DNA of 64,000 bases, taken from NCBI GenBank assembly GCA_020746995.1, contig JAGPXD010000001.1, forward strand, positions 5,022,001 to 5,086,000, given 5' to 3'. The notes under the pieces are model-generated. The model had not been told where the DNA came from. It did not search any database and saw nothing but the letters and a program-made list of their open reading frames with translations. Below are positions 53,905 to 64,000 of this stretch, in pieces. The DNA is from Plectosphaerella cucumerina. Taxonomy: Eukaryota; Ascomycota; Sordariomycetes; Glomerellales; Plectosphaerellaceae. The position numbers and the translations under genes are program-made. The stretch's first letter is position 1. The number at the start of each line of letters is the position of its first letter.

Positions 53905-55641
53905 TGACTCGTGCGGGTGGAAATGCCCGAGGACGCCAGTGCGGGAAGAGGAGTTAGGGTCTGGACTTGGGAGGTGGAGCGGCGAGCAGGAGGAAGAGGA
54001 GGAGGCACTCGGCGCATGGTAATGGGGTGCCGGGAATATGAGGGAGTGACGGCGGCGGCGGCAGGGAAAGCCTGAGGTTGGTGTTGGTGTGTGCTTCAAG
54101 GGGGAAGGGCAGAAAAAGAGTGTGGCGGCGCGGAGGCGAGGGATGTGGCCTGAGAAACGAAAGGAACCAGCCCAGAGCTGAAGAAGGGTGAAGAAAGAGT
54201 GTGGAGAGAATGGAAGAATGAAGCAACGACACCAGAGAGAAAGGAGGAGGCTTGCCAGAGAGACACGGAGGAGGCGGACTGAGCGGCATACATAGTGATC
54301 GCGTCAGACCAGGCCGAGCCCCAAGTACACGATTACCGAGGGGTCCGCGTCCTCGGGCCGGGAGCAGTGTAGCACTGCAGGCCAGAGATGATGCGGAGGA
54401 TCGATCACTGGGTCATGTCAGGCTGGGGTGGTACGGACGGGGGAACGGCACGGGGATGAGCCGGGCCACATCACGTCAAAAGACATCCTAATCCAGCCAC
54501 GAGGGGCGGGGGGGTAAGGCCACGGAGTGGGATCTGTCCGGTCGAGATTTCCAGGGTTCAAGTCGAGGGGGGCGGGAAAGAGGTCGGTCGGCCTGAAAAA
54601 AGAAATGCGTGTCGAGGGAGGACTACGACTAGACGCAAGTATCCGGCTCGAGTTCGAGGGCTGTGACGAGAGAGAAAATCTCCGAGCTCATGCGGCGACC
54701 CGCAACGCAGTGGCCACGAGACGACTCGACACGACGGACGACGTTGCGACGAGACACGAGATGACAGCGGCGTGCCATGATCTGGTTCAAAGTTGGGACG
54801 ATGACATGGGATCGTCTATTCCGGGGGGGGATCGAGGCATGGGTCGGATGCGAGGCCGGAAGGCAAGGACGATATATGAAAGGGCGCCGGCCCGTGGATG
54901 TCAAGTTGCGTCGTCCGTGGATCGAGGCAGCCTTTTCTGGCTTTTGCCTGACGTTTTGTGACATGACCTGAGACGTCGAGGTGGTGATCAGGGGGGAGGA
55001 AGTCTGGGTGGTGGTCGGTACCTTAGTCATGTGACGTCGGCAGGACCGTGAGAAGGCGCACGGACGGACTTGGAACAACCACAGTTCGTCCACTTCATAT
55101 CCATCATCCGTGCCCGAACCACACCTATCAAGTACAGCCCCCCCGCGCAATATGGACGCATAAAAGACTCATGGCTATCAAGCGGAAAAAAGAACCGTTC
55201 GCATGCTCACCGCAGAAGCCAAGCCCACCAACCGACCGAACGATGGCGATGCCGATGGATCACCTCGACCTGCCCTGATCTGACTGGGATCATCCCCGCC
55301 CATCGCCATGCGCATCGCGGATCCCGGCCATGCTCATGCCCTGCTTGCCTGCCTTGGGAGACCCAGCCGGGATGGGCGATGGAGGCACACCTGAAGAAAA
55401 CCCAGGGATTCATGCTTGGTGCAGCTGCACAGCCTTCGAGATAAGTGTGGTTGCTTTTCCCGTCGACCATCATCACAGGTTGGTATTTTCTCACGGGAGA
55501 ATCAGGTGCTCATCAGACTGTCTGCATCAAACTCGACTCGCTACTAGCAAATGCATACAAGAAGGGGTATTTTTCCCAGCCCCAAAACGCCATATCGCTC
55601 CCGTGACAGAGGAAAAGAAAAGGAGCGTTGCTCTCCCCGGT
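53905..55641. other. 1.7-kb intergenic region
   Basis: No gene is firmly supported. The left part (53905-54290) may hold 5' coding or leader sequence of the membrane-protein gene on the minus strand. The remainder, including a 144-codon plus-strand frame (54527-54961), is Arg/Gly/Asp-rich and domain-free, with repeated ACGACGAGAC-type words. Confidence 0.45.
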
Positions 55642-57220
55642 CTACACCAGGTGCCCCCCGTCGCGGTCACCTCCCACCTCACGCTGTCCCCCGTACGACC
55701 GCTCCGGCTCTGCCAGGTTCACCGTCCGAGGCAGCGGTGCCGGGCTCAGTGCTGTAGGTGGTGCCACCGTCTCACGCCCCAGACCCAACGGGTCGTTGAG
55801 GCCCATGACAAGACTCTCCTCGCTGTGCCGCCATTCTGGGTGGCCAAACGCCCTCGGAGGGCTCAGGGGCGTCAGGGGCACCGCCGCCTGTCCGTCCATT
55901 CCGTTCAAGTTATCTTCCCCCGTCAGCGATGTCGGCCGGCTACCGCCCAGGATCGGCCGCCCGTCGCTCGTCACAGTGTCGAGCCGCGCCCCTGACCTAT
56001 CGCCCCCCTTGGTCATCATGCTCCGCAAGCTCACCGACGTTGGTGACCGATGGCTAAGGCTCAGCGGCGTCGGTGCCGGCCTTGGTGTCTGCGCCGGTCG
56101 CTTCTTCGTCAGTCGGTTGAACCGGCTTCCCACGCTCGTAGCCCGGCTGCCGCTGCCGCCCGGCGTCGAAGGCTCCGTCCACGGGTATCCGTGATAGCTT
56201 ACGCGGCTGGTGAGGTTGGCGCTGAGGGCGAGCGTCGACCGGCGGCCCCGAGACCTGGCGCCCGCATTCTGCGGCTGCAGCGACTTGCGGCGCGCGTCAT
56301 ACATGATCCAGGGGGCGAAGCGCGCAAAGAGCGGCCGCAGTGTCGGCGCGCTGGCGCAAATAATGGCCAAATCGCACTCGAGTACCGTCATGATGAAGAA
56401 GGCCAGAGAAGTCGTCACCCCCGCCATGTCGGGGCGGTAGTCCTTGCGGAGACTCAGCATCAGCCGCACCACGCCGGCCGTGATGACGAAGATGCCAAAG
56501 TTGAGCACGATAGACAGCGTCAGCTTTTGCTTCGTAGGAATGTCCAGCCCCGAGATGCTCGGCATGATCATGAGAAGCAGCCAGGCGTCGGTGACGCCGT
56601 GGAACGACGTGCTGGCGATGAGCAGGTCTTCGAGCTTGAAGCAGTACATTGGCTTGCTGAAGAACAGGCCCGGCCGCGGGTGGCACTGGAAGATGCTCAT
56701 GAAGAGCATGGGCACGCCAAAGGCCACGACGAATATCATGGTGGCCCACACCAGGCGCCGGTAATGCCGGCTGCTGCTGAAGAGGCGCAGGTAAAAGGTC
56801 AGGATGGACACCTTTGTCAGACACAGGCACACCTGGTAGAAGAGGAGGCCCAGGTAGGTGCGGAGGATGTAGGGGTGGACGGCCCACTGGTCGCTGCGCA
56901 GGCTGGCCTGGAGAGCCTCTTCGTCGGCATGGAGGACGTCGGGCCGCTGCGAGGCGACGCTATAGATGATGCAGACGGCTGTGGCGAACAGGTAGGCTGC
57001 CACGATCAGGCTGTCGTCCATGAACCACTTTTTGAGGAGGGCGAGGCGGGCGACGAGACGCGCCAGGAGGACGAGGGTGCAAACGGCGTGGGGGATGACA
57101 AGGCCCAGCAGCGCCAGGGGGATCCCGAGATCCTGGGGGAGGTTAGAGGCAGCACAGCGTTTTGTTACTCGGGACGAGACTCACGCTCGGGGGCGCCAGC
57201 GGCTTGTGGCCTTCCGTCAT
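55642..57220 (-). CDS. Seven-transmembrane Pth11/rhodopsin-like fungal receptor
   Basis: An integral membrane protein of the fungal rhodopsin-domain (Pth11-related) family, which includes surface sensors of filamentous ascomycetes. Minus-strand exons are 57220-57185 and 57132-55642, giving 508 residues. After MTEGHKPLAPPS, seven hydrophobic segments occupy about 15-285: IPLALLGLVIPHAVCTLVLL, DDSLIVAAYLFATAVCIIYS, LGLLFYQVCLCLTKVSILTF, WATMIFVVAFGVPMLFMSIF, and others ending with the ICASAPTLRPLF motif typical of this family. Cysteines in FQCHPRP and YCFKLED match the loop pair of the group. The 220-residue cytosolic tail is Ser/Pro/Arg-rich. No CFEM domain precedes the spans, so it is the non-CFEM type. 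Ligand and G-protein coupling are unknown. Confidence 0.85.
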
Positions 57221-58993
57221 GATGCTGTGTCTTGTCTTCGACGAGGGAACCCGGGAGATAAGTTCGTGCCAATATGGCGTGCGTGATCGTTGATATCTAT
57301 ATTAAAAGAAGCCGCCCTACCCAGCGATGGAGCTGAACGGGCTGGACAGGCTTATCAGGTCGTGTATTTCTTTTCTAGGAGCTGTGCCCTGGCGAGACGT
57401 CTCATGTCCAGGGGATCAAAAACGAAGACAAGGGTTTGGCCGACCGGACAGAGCCTCTCCCCGGATCCTCATGTCGGAAGACAGGGCGGGAAGGGGCAGC
57501 ACCCCATCTACATATGTCTGTCGATTCGGCGAAGGGCTCTCCCCACGGGGGAGACGGCCGCACATCGAATCGCCCAGTCTCGCCGAGACGGAAGTCCTCG
57601 AAGCAGGCCCGAAAGGGGGCGAGGCCACACCTCTTCTTGGACACACACCCCTGGAAGACGACCCCTGCGCGGGATGGACTCTACCCACGGGACGGTCTTG
57701 TTGTCCGGGGTTGAGCAATTCATCCGGGAGGCGTCGCGCATCGGTCTGGCCATCACTGTAGGCTAAAGAGATGGGGGCAGAGCAGCGTACGCCTTGAGGA
57801 GAATTTTCGCCACGCAAAAGGTTGGGCAGACCAGACCGGAGGAGGGATGATGGGCAGAGCTCGATCGGATGTGTCGTTCACTGCAAAGCTGCCACCCTCA
57901 CGGCACTACACTGCACGGCGGCGGAAGCGAGAGGTCCCGGGCTCCCCCATCCGGCTAGGACGCCTCTGCCCATCGTCGACTCTTCACTCGTCAGGTCGTC
58001 ACGAGAGCAACTGACGACCCTTCTTCCCCCGCTTCCCCGGATTCTGCAAGGTGGTAGTTGATCTTCCGGGCGGGCCATGGCCAGTTCAAGGCAGTTGCCG
58101 GAGGACGTTGTTCGCCGAAGCCATTTCCGGGGAGGAAAATGCAGGCGACAGCGGTATATTCGCGATAGAGAGATGTCGCATCACGAGGATCCCAGACTCT
58201 GGAACCGAAAAGCAGCTGGCGCCTTGCCCCTCGCCAACCGCCCGACGCAAAGAGTTTCTCCGTCGTCATATGCGTTGATGTCGTCGGGCCGGTCTCCCTA
58301 GTGGTATACGGTGGTACTCTCGGGGGCGGGAGGGGAGGGGCTCGCGGGGTTGGTGGTGGCCAGAGACATCCTTGCCCCTTTGCCCCTGTCCTTGACCTTG
58401 TCCCCTGGAGAGGATCTGGGGTGACATGACACCCGCCTCGTTGGGACCCTGCCTGGCCAAGGGGGCTGGCGACGACTTCTTTTGCCTGCACCGGCTTAAG
58501 GTGACGGCTCAGGGACTACATGCGTCCGTCTACTCGTCTGGATGAGTTCTCCCAGCACGTCAAACGATAGAACCTTCACTCCAAAGTCCGACCCTTCAGA
58601 GACATAGAGCAGCGTGACCAACTGCCATCACCGGATAAATGCGCCCGCCCGCCCCCCTGAGCCGCACTCTTGCAGAGCACCAGCAGCACCCGGAAGGTCG
58701 TCACATCACACTGCCCTACCTTGCCTGCTGTCCGCTCCATCGCTGGCACCTCGGTTACATCCCGCCAAGACCCCCCGCGACGTGGCGTTACCGGTCAACA
58801 GCCCGTCCCAGAAAACAAGATCCTACTGGCCATCGCCCACCTCTCTCTCATCTCGCCGTACCACGGTTACCATAGTCTCGGTCGCCTCGTATCCCATCCA
58901 GCCCCATGTCGTGCATCAGCAGCAGCAGCGGCCAAATGTCAACCTAGCATCATTACAGTGTACCATAATTTTTCTTCCCCATGCTTCCCTCAC
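57221..58993. other. 1.8-kb intergenic region, receptor / BPL1
   Basis: It contains the receptor promoter on the left and the BPL1 3' UTR on the right. Frames of up to 197 codons (58614-59207) overlap the BPL1 3' end on the other strand and have no domain. Nothing else is seen. Confidence 0.5.
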
Positions 58994-61507
58994 CTACAGC
59001 TTCCTCTTGACCAGCCCCTTGAAAAAATCAAAGCTATTCTCGTCACTCTGCAGCGCAAACGTCCTCCCCGTCTCCCGGCCCGTGACGGCGTCCACCTCGA
59101 CGGCCTTGAGCATGCCCCAGTCAGTCGTGATGCCCGTGATGCGCGCCCTCACGCCGCCCTCGGCTTCCAGCGTCACCGTCTGCCCCGAGTGCAGCCAGTG
59201 GCGGTAGTACCGCACCTCGATGTCGCGCGAGAAGCCCTCGCGCATGAACTGCGCGTGCAGCGCCTCGAAGCGCGCGAGGATCCGGGCGAGGAGCTTCTCG
59301 AGACGGAAGGGTTCCAGACCGCGATGGCTGCCGCCCGCGCGGGCTGTGGGGAGCAGGGCATTGAGGGAGGTTGTTGGCCGGGGGTTGGAGGTGTTGATGC
59401 CGATGCCTACGACGCACGAGTACGAGCCGGCGGTGTAGGAGCAGGTTGACAGGATGCCGCCGATCTTGACGTACGCGGGCTTGGAAGGGGGGGAGTCAGG
59501 GTCGAGGGCGTCTGCGGGAGTGGCCTGGTCAGTCCACATTTTGTTTCTGGCTGCTGTGCCTGGAGGTGCAGGTACATGGCATGACAGGTGTTTTTATGCA
59601 GGGGCCAGGGGCGGGGGAAGGGTGCACCACGGCATCGGGATAGCATATCTCCGGGCAGATGGGCAGATGGGCGGACGCACGGGGGACAGCACGACTAGAG
59701 GCATATGCACGGGCACAGTATGTCCAAAGGCAAATGCGTGAAGGGTCAGGGACAGACTCACAAATATCGTTGGGCCACTTCAACTTGACAGGCATCTCCT
59801 CATACCCAATGTCGTAGCTCTTGACAGCCTCGGCCACGGCAATGGCGGCCAGGTACTGCAGGAACACAACGGGCCGGCTGGCGGCCAGGTGGGCCGGGTG
59901 ATTGATGACGGTCGAGAAGACGAGGCTGCCGGCGGGGCAGACCCAGACGTTTGAGCCGCGGCCGCGGGCGGCGACCTGGCGGGTGGCCGTGAGGGTGAAG
60001 CCGGTGGGCAGCTTGGCCAGCAGCTTCGGGTTCCTGAAGGATTGCATCCGCGTCAGTAGCGAGACGCAGGGGCGGGAGGGGGGGGAGGGGGTGTGGTGGT
60101 CTGTCCGTTACTTCCTTTTAGCCCCGGGGCCCAGACTTACTTGTCCATGGTGGTGTTTGTGCTCGTGACGACCTCGCCATAGGCTAGGACTGTGCCCCAT
60201 GCGCTGGCGTCGGTCTCGATGCGGTGGTACGCGCGGAGGCAGTGGTAGTAGAAGCTGTGCTGGAAGTCTGGCGTGGCCTTGTCGTCGGGCCAGGCGGTTT
60301 CGTGGGGGACAATGTCGGTGACCGCGCCGCTGTAGTCGATGAAGAGGCCGTCGGCCGAGAGCCTGCCCTTGGCGGCGTCGCCCTCGCCGGGGAGGGCTTC
60401 CTGGAGGCCTTTGAGGGACCAGCGGGAGGTGCGGTCGATGAGGAAGGTGCCGGCCTGGTCGCGGAGGTACTCGAGGCCGTCCTCGACGGTAAGGATGTCG
60501 TCGAGGGAGTGGATCAGTTCCTCGGCCTCGACGTGGTTGAGCGACGAGATGTGGAGGCACGATAGGGAGGGGATATCGGTGTCATCGTCGTCGACCTCGA
60601 GGCCTAGCTTGCGCAGGCAGGCCTTGAGGAAGGCGGAGCGGGCGGGGTCGTGCTCCAGAAGGGTGTCGATGAGCTTGTCGTACCGGGGGTTGTCGGGCTG
60701 GCGGTGCAGGTTGGCGGCGGCGAATCTGAGCTTTGGTTAGAGGTTGGGTGAGGCAGGGGTAGGGAGGAAGACGCACTCGGGGTGAGGGCCGAGAAGGATG
60801 GCAGCTCCCTCGGAGACCTTGCAGTAGACGGCGGCGGCATTCCCGTCACCGCCGTCGACATCAATCTTGTCCTCGTAGGTGGCCAGGACCTCAACCCCTT
60901 CGGAGGCAAAGGAGGCGGCATCGACAAAGACACCACCACCGTTGTAGTAGGAACTCGCCTTTTCCGGGGCGCCAGCACTCTCACCAAATGCATCCCGGCG
61001 AACAGCCAAGGCCACTGCCCTGGCTCCATTCTCCGAATGGTACTGGAAGCCCCTAAAGGCGCCCCCGCGGCACGTCCCCGGGAAGAAGGCCAGCTCCCGG
61101 CGGCCGACAACCTCCATGGCGGGGTCATCGCTGCCGACCTCAAACTCGCACCGGGCGGCGCCGTAGTAGCCTCCGGCGCAGAGGCCGAGGTAGGCGCCAC
61201 CTCGGCGGACAAAATCGGAGATGCGGCGGTTGCCATCGCCGTTGAGGACACGGCAGTAGCCCAGGTCGCCGCCGCCGGGGAAGACGAGGAGTGCGCAGGT
61301 CTGGGGCCATGGCTCTTTGAGGAGGACGGCCTCGGTGATGGGTGTGACCGCGTAGTTTGGCGTCAGGAGGCGGCGCAGGGTGGTGAGGGCATGTCGCACC
61401 GACTCGGCGGTCGTGCCGGTGCCTGGGATATTTCAGTGGGCGGTTATGGCGGGGAAAGTGAGGGTTTTACCTGTGTACACGAGCACATTGAGTTTTCGGG
61501 ATGACAT
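58994..61507 (-). CDS. BPL1: Biotin-protein ligase (holocarboxylase synthetase)
   Basis: It attaches biotin to carboxylases such as acetyl-CoA and pyruvate carboxylase through biotinyl-AMP. Minus-strand exons are 61507-61471, 61422-60777, 60725-60141, 60033-59762 and 59511-58994, giving 685 residues, close to yeast Bpl1. The N-terminal region is the glutamine-amidotransferase-like domain of eukaryotic ligases, MSSRKLNVLVYTGTGTTAE to about 225, with GGAYLGLCAGGYY resembling the nucleophile elbow and a Cys kept. The catalytic domain (about 410-630) has the biotin/AMP loop ARGRGSNVWVCPAGSL (~446) and KWPNDI (508-513), then VVGIGINTSNPRP. The C-terminal SH3-like domain follows, with TGITTDWGMLKAVEVD. 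The last intron (59512-59761, 250 nt) is unusually long for this window and sits directly after KWPNDI. It is divergent from COA4. Confidence 0.95.
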
Positions 61508-61772
61508 GGCCGCGGTCTGCTCCAAGGTTGGAGGGCAGTTGCGGATGTGGTGAGCGACTCAACAATTGCCGTGAGGTGGGCGGGATTTGGTGGTGTGCAT
61601 GGAGTGCGGCGGTGGACCGAACGGGGCCGGACTGGACGGCAAGTTCGAGTTGCTATGAGCACGTTTGGCGCTCGGCCGGAACTTGCTTCTTCCTCCAGAC
61701 ACGGAGCAAGACGCCTGCATCAAACGGACATTCACCAAGCCATCCCCTTCTCCGTAACGCCGAGTACCAGCA
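61508..61772. promoter_or_regulatory. Divergent promoter region between BPL1 and COA4
   Basis: The two start codons, read in opposite directions, are only 265 bases apart, so both promoters must lie here. I see no strong TATA box. Confidence 0.45.
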
Positions 61773-62220
61773 ATGTCAAAGTCGGAGAGCGACGCGGCGC
61801 AGACGGCGGCGGCAGCGGATGACGAACCCGATGAATGGTGAGCAGCTGTCGAGCTGTTGTCCACCTCAACCAGATGCCGACGCTGACCGAGACGACAGGG
61901 ACAAGCGCATCTTCAGCACCGGCTGCGCAGGTAATGGATTGAATGACTCGATTGGATTGAGGTGCCTTCCGGCTGATGCGCGGCTAGATGAGAACATGAA
62001 GATGACCGACTGCTACTTTGAGAAGAAGGATTGGCGACAGTGCGTCGCCGAGGTCAGTTCAAGTCCAGTCCATGGTGGTGCAGTGGCCTGATGGTCGGTG
62101 GTTCATTTGTATGGGTGATTGATTGCTGACTGTGGATGTTGAGGGGAGCAGATGGCCGACTTCAAGAAATGCTGGCAGCAGCACGGCAACGACCAGCGGA
62201 CGAGCACGAAGGACTCGTAG
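61773..62220 (+). CDS. COA4: Cytochrome c oxidase assembly factor Coa4 (twin CX9C)
   Basis: Coa4/Cmc3 is a small intermembrane-space protein needed for cytochrome c oxidase assembly. Exons are 61773-61837, 61899-61930, 61988-62052 and 62152-62220, giving 76 residues. The N-terminus is acidic (MSKSESDAAQTAAAADDEPD), then EWDKRIFSTGCADENMKMTDC. Four cysteines are spaced exactly ten residues apart: CADENMKMTDC forms a CX9C pair, and CVAEMADFKKC forms the second, joined by YFEKKDWRQ. This is the CHCH fold imported and oxidised by Mia40. The KMTDCYFEKKDWRQC section is the family hallmark. Four exons for 76 residues, one only 32 nt long, make it easy to miss by gene finders. The frame holds only when all three introns are spliced. 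Confidence 0.88.
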
Positions 62221-62491
62221 CACTGCACCTTTGCCGGACACACTCTGTATTATTTTGTACACCATTATTCCCACTCATCAATTGCAGCACAACTTGAAGT
62301 CATCGTCACTTCCTGTTCCCTAAGCTCCGTCTGTCTGCTCACGTGACGCCGTGTCTCGTGGCCCAAGCTCCCGAATTTTTCGTGTCGGTTGGTCTCAAAC
62401 CGCGCCGTCACCACCTAGACGATTCGAGTCGTCTTCGTCACCAACGACCACCACTGCACCTCCTCCACCACCACCGTCGCGGCCGCCCATC
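62221..62491. other. Intergenic region between COA4 and MGM101
   Basis: These 271 bases hold the COA4 3' UTR and the MGM101 promoter and leader, the two genes reading in the same direction. CACGTGAC occurs at about 62340. Confidence 0.4.
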
Positions 62492-63990
62492 ATGGCCGCC
62501 CGCTCCTTCGCCAGGCCTCTCGTTGGTGCCTCAAGGAGGGCCTCCTTCTCCTCATCCCCCGCCCCTCGCGCCTGGGCCAGCACAAGCACATCCTCCTGGT
62601 CCAGGCCCTCTGTCATCCCGCCCAAGCCCACGCCGGTCGCAAAGACACAGGCTGCCAGCAAGCCGGCACACTACAAGGCCCCGACTCCGGTCAAGGCATA
62701 CGTCAAGCCACCCGTCAAGGAACCTGTCAAAGCACCCGTCGAAGCATCGCCGCCCAAAGAGCCCGTCGCAGCCGTCGAAGCAGCCAGCGAAGCTCCCGCC
62801 GAAATAACCAGCGGAGCTCCCGCCGAAGCACCGCTAGCCGAAGCGACCAGCAGTTCGCCCGCAGAGGCACCGCCAGCAACGTCCAGCGATACCCCCGTCG
62901 AATCGCCGACTGCAGCAGCACCAACAGAGAAGGCAGCAGTGCCGGTATCAACACCAGCTGAGCCGAAAAAGTCCGCAGCAGCACCACCACCAGCAGCTAA
63001 ACCGGCCAATTCCTTCGACGAAGTAATGCGGACGGCCATCCCGGACAAGAAAGTCGTCAAGACATGGTCCAGCAACGGATCCTCTCTCGACAGCAACAAA
63101 ACATATCCCTCCAACTCCAACACTACAAGAAAATACCCTTCCAACAACAAAACATCCCCGGCGACAACGCCCGCCGCACCCGCACCCGCACCCGCCTCGA
63201 AACCCCCGGCCCTCGCCCCCGCCCCGGCCCCGGCACCTGCCGCCGAGCTCCACGACCCCTCCGCCTACGCCTCGATGCCGCCAGAAGCCCCCCCGGCACT
63301 CGACTTTCGCACAGCGCCCCCCCCGACACGGAAAGAAATCGAAATCGCCCAGGCCCTTGCCGCTGCCGCCGCTCCCCCGAAACCCCAACACGACCAACCC
63401 CGGCCCCAGCACGAGATCGACTGGGTGCGCTCCTTCCACGGCATCAGCGAGCAGCCCTTCTCCGAGCGCGCCGCCTACATCCTCTCCAGCCCCCTCAACG
63501 TCGCCGACATCGAGGTCAAGCCCGACGGCATCGTCTACCTCCCCGAGATCAAGTACCGCCGCATCCTCAACGCCGCCTTTGGCCCCGGCGGCTGGGCCAT
63601 GGTGCCCCGCGGCGACCCCATCGTCCGCGAGCGCATCGTCACCCGCGAGTACGCCCTCATCATTGGCGGACGGTATGCTCTCTCCTTCCTTCCTCGGGGC
63701 TCCCCTTACTGACATTCCCCCGCAGCTTCATCGCCCAGGCCCAGGGCGAGAGCACTTTCTTCAGCGCAGAGTCCATCCCCGCCTCCGTCGAGGCCTGCAA
63801 GTCCAACGCCCTCATGCGCTGCTCCAAGGACATCGGCATCGCCTCGGAGCTGTGGGACCCCGTCTTCATCCGCGCCTTCCGCAAGAAGTACGCCGAGCAG
63901 ATCTGGTGCGAGCATGTCGTCAACAAGACCAAGAGGCTGCTCTGGACAAAGATTGGCGTGCCCGTCGGCTATCCCTTCAAAAAGGCATGA
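62492..63990 (+). CDS. MGM101: Mitochondrial genome maintenance protein Mgm101
   Basis: Mgm101 is a Rad52-related single-strand annealing protein of the mitochondrial nucleoid, required to keep and repair mtDNA. Exons are 62492-63672 and 63726-63990, giving 481 residues. The N-terminus MAARSFARPLVGASRRASFSSS is a clear targeting peptide. A long Ala/Pro/Lys/Glu-rich region (about 40-310) precedes the core. The core contains RSFHGISEQPFSERAAYILS, EVKPDGIVYLPEIKYRRILN, ALIIGGRFIAQAQGESTFFS and MRCSKDIGIASELWDP. The end is HVVNKTKRLLWTKIGVPVGYPFKKA. The core is complete. The protein is far longer than yeast Mgm101 (about 270 residues), all of the excess being the low-complexity region. The splice (CG|C = Arg) restores GGRFIAQAQGE. 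Confidence 0.93.
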
Positions 63991-64000
63991 GTATCCCCTC

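Noticed and set aside
54527..54961. 144-codon plus-strand frame
   Set aside because: Arg/Gly/Asp-rich without homology; sits in repeated ACGACGAGAC-type words.

Overview
The window is nuclear DNA from a filamentous ascomycete, most likely a Sordariomycete. The signs are GC-rich third codon positions, many short introns (about 49-80 nt) with GT...AG borders, fungal-only families (Zn2Cys6 regulator, PDR-type ABC pump, Pth11/rhodopsin-like receptor, PL9 pectate lyase) and core eukaryotic genes with ascomycete architecture. I cannot name the genus from sequence alone. I support 25 protein-coding genes. I see no tRNA, rRNA, transposon, CRISPR or secondary-metabolite cluster. The gene content is mostly housekeeping, as expected of a core chromosome arm.

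Layout, left to right. 1-8.3 kb: a Zn2Cys6 transcription factor (1430-4091) whose frame is broken twice at C-runs, then a 4.2 kb gene-free stretch. 8.3-16 kb: the meiotic RING protein HEI10, a small coiled-coil protein, the molybdenum-cofactor enzyme cnxE/gephyrin, V-ATPase proteolipid VMA16 (minus) and TFIIA small subunit TOA2 (plus); the last two diverge from one 450-bp promoter. 16-28 kb: the ribosome-biogenesis GTPase BMS1 (minus), an I9-type proteinase inhibitor, a mitochondrial PDK/BCKDK-type kinase, a YIP4/YIPF6 membrane protein and a RanBP3/Yrb2-like Ran-binding protein. 28-36 kb: the HRQ1 helicase, an RRM-like protein of unknown role and a short-chain dehydrogenase. 35.8-44.6 kb: a PDR ABC transporter (minus), a 2.9 kb gene-free stretch and a cysteine-rich metallothionein-like gene with a strong promoter signature. 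44.6-52.4 kb: RCC1 (Ran exchange factor), YIP1 (minus), a secreted PL9 pectate lyase (minus) and PAM16, whose first coding exon is just ATG. 52.8-64 kb: a single-span membrane protein, a rhodopsin-like receptor, biotin-protein ligase BPL1 (all minus), COA4 and MGM101 (plus).

Functional threads: mitochondrial biogenesis and metabolism recur (the kinase, PAM16, COA4, MGM101). Two Ran-cycle genes (RanBP3-like and RCC1) and two YIP1-family Golgi/ER proteins lie in one window, but they are far apart and do not form operon-like units. I did not find a clearly new multi-gene system. The most useful leads are the doubly frameshifted regulator, an exact 14-bp CGG-containing inverted repeat upstream of the dehydrogenase, the CCAAT/CRE/TATA promoter of the metallothionein-like gene, a degenerate tandem repeat behind the RRM-like gene, the ATG-only exon of PAM16 and the 3'-terminal mini-exon of the ABC transporter.
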